This document shows positions 1 to 10,400 of a stretch of DNA of 64,000 nucleotides, piece after piece (within the stretch, counting starts at the first letter, position 1; every line of letters begins with the position of its first letter). A program made the translations under genes and the position numbers. The notes under the pieces were generated by a model. That model was not told the DNA's origin and ran no database searches. It worked only from the letters and a program-made list of their open reading frames with translations. The stretch comes from Nilaparvata lugens (taxonomy: Eukaryota > Arthropoda > Insecta > Hemiptera > Delphacidae), in NCBI RefSeq assembly GCF_014356525.2, contig NC_052510.1, positions 52,156,619 to 52,220,618 on the forward strand, in the 5' to 3' direction.

Positions 1-787
1 GCAAAGAATCACTTTTCCGCTCTAGTGCGCAAAGCATTACTTTGTGTACTCTTAATACTTTGCATATTATCATGCAGCCATCCCAATCAGCTGTTGACAT
101 TGTTGGCGTGTATTTTGAATGCGAATTTGTTCTATCTATATTTTTACTGATTTTCAAATAAATAAAAATGAGAACTCATTAAATTATACATTTTGAATAT
201 TATTAATTATTTATTATTTCAAATAGATAATATTTTTTCATTCATAAATTGATTGGTTGAAAAATTTATTTATAAATTAAGATTCACTCAAAATTATTCA
301 AATTTTCAAATTAATTGGATTAATTTAATTTTTAATTTGAATAAGTTATCGATTATTAATTTTCAATTGGATTATCAAGTTTAAAATAAATTAAAGTTGT
401 TATTAATAATAAAATTATACAGACAAACATTTTATGCATTTCAGCCATCATTTTACCCATAATCAACCACTTTTCATATTCAATGGTAATTGTAGGAAAA
501 ATTTAATGTGAAATACGTGCACAAAGTTCCCCTGCTGCACTAAAAAAACCATTCCTCGCCTACGGCTCGTGCGTAAACGTTTCTTTTGGTACGTCACTTT
601 GCGCACTAGTTGCACGAATAACTATAAACATACAATTGGTTAACAGTAATTTCTAATGAAATCATCAATTTCCGTTAATTTATTCAAATGTCGTAGTAGG
701 AATTATAGAAAATTATCATCTTTATTAAGTTACTTATGGAATACGCACTGTTATTGATTATAGGCTGATCAGTTATTGATATTACAG
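1..787. other. Intron of the SLC22 gene, with a foldback repeat at about 24-609
   Basis: No coding sequence seen. CTAGTGCGCAAAG near 24 is matched in inverse as CTTTGCGCACTAG near 597-609, so most of this stretch may be one AT-rich foldback element. The window edge may cut its left end. Confidence 0.4.
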
Positions 788-1008
788 GTGTATAATAACG
801 ATGGTGTTCTTTGGCTTGGCATTGAGATCTGTGACAGTTGCTGGCAATAAATACAAAAACTTCATTATGACTGTACTTTTGGGCGAAGTGCCCGGTTACA
901 TAGCCACTTACATCCTGATGGATGTCAAACAAGTGGGGCGGAGACCTTCTCTCTATCTCTCTCTTGGTCTCACAGGAGTTACGTGTCTCTTGTTTCATGT
1001 CTGTAGAG
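788..1008 (+). CDS. SLC22 transporter exon (third from last)
   Basis: The acceptor ATTACAG precedes 788 and the donor GTGAGT starts at 1009. The first base completes a codon begun in an upstream exon outside the window. It encodes three hydrophobic segments split by the D..xGRR loop, matching TM7-TM9 of the MFS fold. Confidence 0.85.
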
Positions 1009-3701
1009 GTGAGTACAATACATGAAAAATTTGTTTTAATAAGCTGGAAAAATCCTATCCTACTTCTACATTCATTTTTCAACAAATAAATGATACTACT
1101 TCTAAGTTCATTTCACAATGATATTTTGTTATTTATATCATTTACAAGGAATGACGTTCACGATCTACCTTCATTCTTTCATGCTGTGCATAGGGTGAAT
1201 AGTTTTTTATAATTTTTGTCGTACATAATGGAATATATCGCTTGGTTTAGCGCTCTCATAGAGATATCTGAAACTACTAAAATGATGCATCTACAGTGAT
1301 TTGTAGTCCAAACTGTAGCTATAAAAATCAGCAGACTCGTTATAAGATTTTAATATAAAACGTTCAACTGCATATCCATAATAGTGGATTTATCAAGATG
1401 AACTGGAAAATAATTATCATTTTAATACGTAGCTTATATTTCTTTCAATAAAAGTCCATCTGATAATTTCACGAGGATATAGATTTTACAAACCCACCCG
1501 TTTTAGATTGATCTCAAAAAACTACGAAGAACGTATTTGTCTTTATTGATATTATTTTTCCAAGTAGGCCTACACCATATTCTGATTAGATATAAAATTA
1601 GAGTACGGTATATATTTTTCTGATATTTGCGGTTATTATTTTACCATGGAGATTCTCAATTGCTTTCCAATAATGTTAAAAAGACGTATAATTTACTAGA
1701 TTCAATTCATATCACATCTGCAGTCATATATAGGTTTGATTTCTATTACTTCAACATAAATTCAACTTTATGACTTCGTCATAATATAATCTTACATACA
1801 TCCAATTTCCTACCTGTATATGTACGAAAACGTCTACCTATATCAAAAACCTACTATCTTGATTGAAACATTTGATATCATCAAATATCTAATATTGGAA
1901 CCTATAATGTTCAAAAATACCTTAAAAATTTACCATGAAACCCTAGTTATATATAATTTTTAATAATTCAACAGACTATGCCACACTGCAGTTCCTTCTG
2001 ATGCTGATTGGGAAATTTTCGATAACATTTGCATTTGCTGTGATCTACATTTTTACTGCCGAAATGTTTCCAACTGAACTCAGAAACTCTTTGCTGGGCA
2101 TTTGTTCAATGTTCGGTCATGTCGGCTCCATGCTTGCTCCGCAAACAGCTTTTCTCGTAAGTAAAATATTATAGAGTCATTTCAATTAACTTTTTTTTCA
2201 AAAGTGATAATTACAAGAAAATATAAAATTTTTAACAGTTTTTGGTACGGTAATCATATATTTATTTTTTAGAGATATATTACTGTTGTATATATATAGT
2301 TACTGTTGTAGATATAAAGTTGTATATATTTTTTCTAAAATCATTCAAATCTAATTCATTTATCTTGCCATAAAATAATACAGATTGATGAAGTAAATAT
2401 TCTAACTTACAAAATGGTACTACCGGCAAAGAACAACTTGTGCGCCGGCAGTGATTTTGAACAACTAGGTGCAGCAAACATGTCAATAGAAAGACATATA
2501 ATTTAAAATATTAAAGTAGTTTTATAAAAGCAAAAACATACAATGCAATTCAAATCTGGTTCAAGTCCTTACAATTGTTTTCAGCTTAACTGGATGCATG
2601 TTTTTCGACGCATATTTTTACACGATTTCTAGAACATTAATCATTTCTAATAGACTCACCTCTATGTTAAATCTATAAGTTTAATATGGTACATTGGACT
2701 GAAGAACTGTTTGATTACTGTATACATTAGACTGAATGATTGGCAATTATTAACAATCTGATTTTGATTTGATTTTGATATGGATGTTCAACAACAATGT
2801 ATTACATAGAACATCATCAACACTTCAAACATTTCCTTCAATCCTTATGGGATCAAAGATAGGCCCTTGTGAGCTGGTGATATATCAAATATAGCATCTG
2901 CGTGTAAAAAAGTTGATTCGTATATGGCTTTTGATGGTGGGGAGTCCCTTGCGGGAAGGTTCTACCACCTCGCCTGAATATTATTATAATTTAAGCCGTC
3001 AATGAGCCTTACGACTGTCATACTCCAGCTGGGACCGACAGTTTAACGTGCCCAACCGATAAAACGGGAGTGATCTTGTCAAAAACCTTTGGTGATGAGC
3101 GGGTTTGAATCCGGGATCTTTATCCACTAGCATCTGTGATTATTAGTCGACTGAGACCCAGTTTCAAGGACTCTTATTAAATCTAATGTACCATTAAACT
3201 TAAAGATTTAATATAGATGTGGGTCAATTATAAATTATTAATGTTCTAGAAACCGTGTAAGAATATGCGTAGAAATACATGCATCCAGTTCAGCTGAAAA
3301 TAATATTCAAAGGACTTCAACCAGATTTGGATTTCATTGTAGGCTTTATGTTTTTACTTTTCTCTAAAAGGATTCTTTCTCGAAATGGTCATCATCTGTG
3401 ACTTTTTTGACATGATTATGAAGTGACTATTTTCCACTTATATTCAAGATTGTTTTGTATTGTGTCACATAATCCATTTTGTTTTGATGTTTGATGTATC
3501 TTATCTGAAATTGTTGAAAGATTTTCTTCAAATTGAATAATTTTTCCCCAGGCGAAACCATTAGATCCAATGTATGTTTGGGGAACGACTGCTTTGATAG
3601 CTGCTGGACTATCATTTCTATTCCCTGAGACCATAAATGCAAGGCTTCCCGACACCATAGGCGAAGCTGAAAAACTTGGTACAAAATCCAACACAAAATG
3701 A
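788..3701 (+). CDS. SLC22-type organic cation transporter, C-terminal part (exons 788-1008, 1975-2156, 3552-3701)
   Basis: This is the 3' end of a major-facilitator-superfamily organic cation/carnitine transporter, a plasma-membrane solute carrier. Three exons join in phase (g|ac after exon 1, phase 0 after exon 2) into about 184 codons ending in TGA at 3699-3701. Visible family signs are the mid-protein loop motif D-V-K-Q-V-G-R-R after a membrane segment, the segment AEMFPTELRNS typical of the TM10-TM11 region, and the cytoplasmic tail PETINARLPDTIGEAE, which matches the SLC22 signature PET.gr.LPdTieEaE. Donors are GTGAGT at 1009 and GTAAGT at 2157; acceptors end at 787, 1974 and 3551. The ATG at 801 is internal, because the frame is open back to the acceptor and family members have about 350 more residues upstream. 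The exact SLC22 subfamily and substrate cannot be told from this part. Confidence 0.9.
1975..2156 (+). CDS. SLC22 transporter exon (second from last)
   Basis: The acceptor CAACAG precedes 1975 and the donor GTAAGT starts at 2157. The exon begins by completing an Asp codon and reads YATLQFLLMLIGKF through EMFPTELRNS to MLAPQTAFL, the conserved TM10-TM11 region of SLC22 proteins. Confidence 0.9.
2925..3180 (-). repeat. tRNA-headed SINE-like repeat, copy 1
   Basis: On the minus strand a B-box-like GGATTCAAACCCGC is followed by a body containing GGGCACGTTAAACTGTCGG, GACAGTCGTAAGG and GACTCCCCACCAT. The same order of blocks occurs on the plus strand at 58750-58995, so this is a dispersed family. 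It lies in the last intron of the SLC22 gene. Confidence 0.55.
3552..3701 (+). CDS. SLC22 transporter last coding exon
   Basis: The acceptor CCCCAG ends at 3551. The exon encodes the last membrane segment and the PETINARLPDTIGEAE tail, then a short Lys/Asn/Thr-rich end and TGA. It is in frame with the previous exon. Confidence 0.9.
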   Translation, partial: AKPLDPMYVWGTTALIAAGLSFLFPETINARLPDTIGEAEKLGTKSNTK

Positions 3702-3972
3702 TACCAAAAAAATGGTACAAAATGTTGTCAACAAAAATAAGAAGATTGTTTTGAAAAGTGGGTAGGTAAGCCACCTCTGTTACATTGATATTTTTATTTT
3801 TTCATATTATAAAAATGATATATTCTTGTAGAAACATGATTGGATATTTTTATTTTGTATCTATAAGTCATTACTGAGAGTCAATATCAACTACAATCAA
3901 TATTCATCTTCAAGTTTGATATATCAGTGCGCATTTCTTCTTCACTGAAAGTTGTGACATTCTGAATGATTA

Positions 3973-3978
3973 AATAAA
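3973..3978 (+). terminator. Candidate polyadenylation signal of the SLC22 gene
   Basis: AATAAA lies 272 bp past the stop codon in otherwise non-coding sequence. Position and motif only; the cleavage site was not determined. Confidence 0.4.
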
Positions 3979-4792
3979 TTCATGACCAATTTTCAAGGAG
4001 AAACTTAGAGCTGAAAAGGAATTAATTATATCAGCAATCAAGAGTACCAGTTATAATAATACTGATTAGTTGATGATATTGGTTGCTAGGCATTGAGTTT
4101 GTCCTCAATTGTAAAACCAAGTTAATTGAGTTCATAAAAAGTAATCAAGAAATTCTCTCACGAATCCGAACCTGAATCTCATTTACTGATGATTATTAGA
4201 TGAGAGAGGCTTGGAAAAAACTGACGCATAGGAGGAAAAAACTGACGCCGCATGCAACTTTTTAAAAAGTTATCTATATTTCTATATAAATTTATAAATT
4301 ATTATGAATATTGCTGTACAACTTTCTTCAATAAATAGATATTTATAATATTTTACAAGTTACATTTTCAATTCTTCTCCTATGTGAAAGAAACAGAAAA
4401 TATATTTTCTTCAATACAGAAATCACTTCCATGAAATGTTTATTTCTATAAAACTGAATTGAATTACATATACTGCCACTGTATTCATAAGCTGAATATA
4501 GAGCTAAATATATTGAGAGATTCAAATAGAGAGGCAGCAGTCAAAATCAGTTGCAGAACTTTATAAAAATAGACGACATAGAGCTCAGATAATTATGTAC
4601 TATTCAAACCTGAGATTATTGTTTTACAATAACAATTATTTTGTCTCTTTTCAATAATTATTATCAAATGAACTCTTCTAATTAAATCGTGATTTTAAGG
4701 AAATTAAATTAATTTTATTCAACCAAATTAGTTTCTTACTGATTAAAATCACTTCACTTATGTGGTCTACTTTATTCAAATTAGTGAAAACA

Positions 4793-4892
4793 ATATAAAA
4801 CCTTTAGTACCCTTTTATTAAAGGGTAAACTTTGTTTTAAAGTTTTTGAAATATTTTAATAAAAGGGTACTATAAGTTTTATATTGTTTCTC
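4793..4892. repeat. Short foldback repeat of the ATAAAGGGTRCTATAAG type
   Basis: Two arms around a short spacer read AATAAAAGGGTAC and its complement. Close relatives sit at 12970-13055 and 18455-18620, the latter two followed by AAAAGTAGCCCAT, so this is a dispersed family. Confidence 0.5.
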
Positions 4893-5140
4893 ATCAATTC
4901 TTACTGATTGTTTGTTTTTCAACTCAAGTCAAATATTGAATATTTTTATTTTGCAGAACTATTGCCACTATAGATTTGGAAGCAAGGTTCATAAATTTGA
5001 ATTGAACTTGTCAAAAAGGAAATTGAAATCGGCCTGGAAGCGGGCTGCTGCTGGCTGGTTGAACTGTTAACGAGTAATTACCGTTTGTGATTACCGTTGG
5101 AGTAGTCGTTGTAGAACTTTTCAGTTTTTAGTGGTGTCCG

Positions 5141-5266
5141 TTATTTCTTGTAGCGACACTCGACGTTGTACCACCAGTCGCAAACCAGGAAGTCCTGACT
5201 GAACAAAGTCCCATTGGGGCAAAGCATTGGCTCACCTGGTCCCTCCCCAACGCACATATAAAATAC
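5141..5266 (-). CDS. CPAP1 gene, last coding exon
   Basis: Starts after the acceptor TTGCGCAG and encodes VFYMCVGEG through DWWYNVECRYKK, then TAA at 5143-5141. It carries the last four CBM14 cysteines and the conserved aromatic DWW. Confidence 0.9.
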   Translation of the reverse strand, partial: VFYMCVGEGPGEPMLCPNGTLFSQDFLVCDWWYNVECRYKK

Positions 5267-7387
5267 CTGCGCAATAAGCACCACCAATATTACTTAATTT
5301 TATACAATGTTATGATAAAATATAATATATGACTAACTCTCTGTGCCGGAAATTTTTAATTCCTTCAGAACTATGAACTAGACGCTCTTTTAAGAGATAT
5401 TTAATAAATTTTTATACTAATTGATGTAACATAAGTGTGAAAATTTTATTAATAGGTCTATAAGAAGGCTGTTGTTTAGAGTTGCTGACGTGCCAAGAAA
5501 TTATAGTGATGATGTACATATATATAGTATTATTGTGAATAGAAAAGGATTCTTAGTAATCCTCTAAATGAATTATTTTTCTAGAAACAATAAGAAAATT
5601 ATAAATAATTATTTTAAAATGAAAATTTTTGTGAATGAAGTTTTGTTTGCAGTCCATAGATTATTTTTATGTCACGTGTCATGAATCCTTCATGGATTTA
5701 AAGGATTTGTCAATTGTCTCAATTTTTTGACTGAAGCTTATGTTACAATGAATTCCAATATTATTCTACGGATGGGAATAAATTGGAAATTGCATTTGTT
5801 CAAATGCTAATTAATGAATGATTATTATTTTGGATTTTCCTTCTAATGATAGTTCAATATTATTCATTATACTGTAGTAACCTAGGTTAGATCGAATTTG
5901 GATGAATATTATGATAATAGAGTTACGGTATGTTATATTATATAGTCACAGAGCTATTTGTTCTTTAGATTGGCTACCTGAAAAAAGAGAGGCTTTCAAT
6001 GAAAACTGTTGCTTTCCCTATTTTTTACAAACAAAAGCAAATATTATAGTCTGAACTTATATTCATCTGAACTATTCATCTTCAAAAAAACCATTCCCAG
6101 TCCAAAAATCCAGACTTGGATTCACACAATCGATGAAACCGTCATTATAATAATTCGATAATCATAATTGATTTTTGAAATGTCGATTATGAAGATTGAA
6201 AACTCATCTCTGCTCAAATATAATCTATTACAGTTTTTGAGACAATAATAGGCCTATAATACACAGAGGGGTTATCCCCTCAGCCTATGCACAAAAAATA
6301 TCCTTAGTAGGTCAGTAGTCATTCTAACAATGCTGCTGGCCTTTTTTGGGACCAACCCCCAAGATTTTATTTTAGGGTGATTTGCACTTATCAATGATAA
6401 AATAATATAAACGGTTGAGAGCTTCATCCTAATGGAAGCCTATTGTTACACTCTCTTATAAGCCTTCCCCAATCCCATATATTTTGATTTGAGTGCTTCA
6501 AAGTACTGTGATGAAAGTAAGAATTACCTGACAACCTGAAGATACATCAGCAACGTAGCGAAGACCGTCTGCTTTACACATAAATCGAGAGTTATGAGGA
6601 GGCTTACTTAGGATTGGATAGTCAGTTCCAGCCTCTCCAGGAATCACATCTAGAAAAATAGATTATATAAAAATATAATTTGATTAATTATGTTGAATAG
6701 CAGCTTTCAAATTAGCCCAGTCAATAAAGGTTTTTTCGGTCCGAAAATTAGATGAAAGCTGAATCTCTCACCATTGATACAGCCCTCCTTGAGGGTAATT
6801 TTCTTAAAAGCCACAACAAATTATCCTGCGGCTTTCCCCCTTAGCATCCCTCAAAGTTGAATAATGCAGGTAATCACGGGACATCAATTATCTCGACTGT
6901 AATCATTCACCGTATAATGTTCTAATATCGGGGCACCGGCTTCGCTCGTTATTCTTATTAATTTATTGATAAATAGAACACAATTCTCTAAAATGATCGT
7001 TTCTATATTTCACAGCTCGCTATACGTCATCTTATGAATTTCGGGGATGCGATATTTTTATTTTTCACATACTCACTTTTTTACTATCCACAGCTGTTTC
7101 AGCCAAGGATGAATTATCCTTTTAATATCGTTCAGCGAGTTTTCTCAAGGATGAGACCTAGTGCAATCGAATCTTTATATCATAAACCTACTATGTTCCA
7201 AATTTTGTGAAAATCATTAGAGCCGTTTTCGAGATCCGTTAAACATAAATAACCAGATATATAAATACAGAAATTAATCGCTTAATATAATAGGATTATA
7301 TGTCATTCGATTTATTACATTATGCACTACAATGTTAGTCCTATATACAATTTTTCCAATAAAACTAACAGTTTTCTTGATAAAACA

Positions 7388-7446
<59 letters not shown>

Positions 7447-10400
7447 TAAGGGGTTTTTCGATTCGTTTTTCCTTAGCAAGGATTCAATAGCAAGTGATTT
7501 TACAGAAAAGTATTTCGGTTTGATACCTACTTTTATATGCATTCTTCATTTTACATTTTGGAAAAATACACTTTTTTGAATTATTCCTATTGGGCAGTCT
7601 CTGAAAATTAATATGCTTGCTATTTTAATCCAGATCGATGTGACTAGTGAATGAAAACAAAATAATTTGTTCTTGAACTATTATTGACTACAGTTAAATT
7701 TTACTACCGGTACCTATTTTTGTCGTCGAAAATAGTTCAAAATCGAATTATTAACAAGCAGTTCATCATTGATAGTAGAATTGATTGGAACAATACTGTA
7801 AAGATTGGAAATGGGAGAAAGTTAAGAAATTTAAATAGGTTTGAAAAGTTATCAAATAATAAACATACATTTCCCAGAGTGGTATGATTTAGAATTATAG
7901 TGAATGAATAATATCCTCTTGCATATTCACAATGATAATATAATATCATTTCAAAATGTCGGTAATACTGTATTTTAAAATTAGATTGGTGACATGGAAA
8001 ATCTACTTCATGCTAATAAGTTGCAAATAACGTTAAATATAAAATAGAGCCATCCGTTTATGAAAAGCCTAAATGATAATAGTGCATACTGCTTTCATGC
8101 ATGATAAATGACATACCGTACCGTATGTAGTCTCGAATCCTTGATAGTACAGATTATATAATATTAGGCTATATGTAGCTAAAATATAGAATGTTATATG
8201 AGAGTAGGTATGAATATAGTATAGGTGCACTCATCTCTCATCATCATCCGTCTCATTAACCACGCACAAGCCTACAGCTCATGTGGGCATCATCCTCAGC
8301 AAAACAAAACATGCAAACAAAGAAAATTCCAAATTTCATATGCCATGCTCAGCCCTAATTGTAATTGCGTATTTATAAACTTACTATTCTGCTGTAGAAG
8401 GAGTCCTTTCTCGACGAATTGCCCCTTGCGGAAATGACCGGACTCTGCCACATGTAGCTTCACTTGCCGATCCGCCAAATCCTGGTAATCCAACGAATTA
8501 TCCCCTCCATATTTGCTAGCACCAAAACTCCGTCCACTGGTCTTAAAATTGTTGTCCTCGTTAGGATCGAACCTTGCAATCCACTGATGCAATACCTCAC
8601 CACTTTTATTCAAAACATGATTCAAATCCAGTTTGGAAACAGTCATTCCTGATTTTTGTACTTCTGGAGACATCAAATTTTTGTCCATTTTTGTCGGCTC
8701 AAAATAACTTTCTGTGTGTGCTGAGACTTCTTCTTCCAGGTTGATTTTGATGGCAGACGTTGTATTGGGCAGCATATCATTGATTTCCTGAATTGAAATT
8801 CCCGTTTGCATGTCGGATAACGTTGATAACTTATTCTCGGTTGGTTTATAAGTGTTTGTAATATAAAAGCCACTCCTACTATCATCCGGTATGTAGGAAC
8901 TGGTCTTCCATACTTGATCACTGTAAACAGTTGTTGGTCCCGGATTTTGAAAATTTGAGGTAGTTCCTGGACTTCTATCATAGCTTCCACTTGTTTTCAC
9001 ATTTTCATAGTCTGAAACAGTTCCTGAACTCCTATAACTTGTAACTGTTTCTGGACCTCTGTAACTTGTAGTTGTTTCAGGACCTCCAAGGAATCTCCCT
9101 ATATCTGAACCTCTATAATTTGGACTAGTATTTGAACCACTATAGTTTGTAGTATTCTGTGAACCTACATAACTTCTACCAGTAGTTAAACCAGGAGAGT
9201 CTCCACTGGTCTCTGGACTTCTGTACTTAATGGTAGTTATTTCTGAACCTTGATAAGCTGTACTAAGAGTTCCTGAACCTCCATAACTTGCACTTCCACT
9301 TGAACCTCTGAAAATTGTTGGTGACCATGAATCTTCCTTATCATTATTGAAATTGGGTGGATCCGCAACATACACACCTCCACTCTCAATACTCCTGCTT
9401 TGATCATCATAATGCCGCCCACCCCTTCCACTTTTATTATTTTCCACCATATCACGATATAATCTCTCCTCATTTACTTCGTTTTTCTCATGTTTCCACC
9501 TCATACCATTCGTGGAAACTTCTCCCAATCCGAAAATATCATTTTCAGAATAAACAATAACAGGACTATTAGCAAAATTGTACGTTCTTGGTGCAAAGGT
9601 ACTAGGGGAATCACTGGATATATTGTCAACTGGGCTTAAAGTTTGAGATGATTGATTGATAGAGTTGACTTCAGTTGTTGTAGAATGTATCACTCTGTAT
9701 TTGATTGGTTTGGTTGTGTTGAAGTTCAAACTCTCATCTAAGCTTCCAGTTACACTTTGGAAGTTTCTTTCAGTTGTTCCATATATTTCTTCATCATTAC
9801 CGGGTGAATAATCATCAAGAACTGACATTGGTGTAGTTTCTTTTGGCCTCACGAAGAATATATGCTCGGTTGTGGTGAGGGTTATGACTGGTGGTTTCAA
9901 ATAATTGGTCGGTCTACGTCTGATCTTCTTCACGCGGTTCTTTGGAGTTCTTTTAGATGCATCTTTATTGCCATCTTCTCTACTGCTTTCTTCGGAGCTT
10001 TGATACCCTGGTGTTTTCATGTATTTGGTTTGATAGACTCTGTAAAATTGCCTGGCTTCATTCTCAAGAGCAGAGGACTGATGATTTTTCTGGGGAGGAA
10101 CCAAGAAATGGGGTGGCTTTATTATTCTCACCCTCTTGCTATGCCTGTAACGCTTCTTTTGTCTTAAATCATCCTCTTCATTATCAGGGAGACTGTCAAC
10201 TCCCTTACCAACATTGGCTAGACGTAGAGTTCGGAATAGATTTGGTAACTTCTTATCTTGTGTATCTTCAGTCAAATTTTGTCGTGAATCAGTTTTGTTT
10301 GTGATTTTCTGGCTTTCGAAGACATTCACTCTCCTCAAATACAGTCTCCTGTAGCTGGTCTCATTGTGAATAATCGGTTTCCAGTCATTTGATCGTATTG

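Larger units (their letters stand above)
3702..5140. other. Convergent intergenic region between the SLC22 and CPAP1 genes
   Basis: This holds the 3' UTRs of two genes facing each other tail to tail. I see no further coding sequence. It includes the foldback at 4793-4892 and a candidate minus-strand poly(A) signal (TTTATT on the plus strand at 4945-4950), about 190 bp past the CPAP1 stop. Confidence 0.5.

Noticed and set aside
801..1025. ATG at 801 as a gene start
   Set aside because: The frame is open to a splice acceptor at 787 and the protein aligns to the middle of SLC22 transporters.
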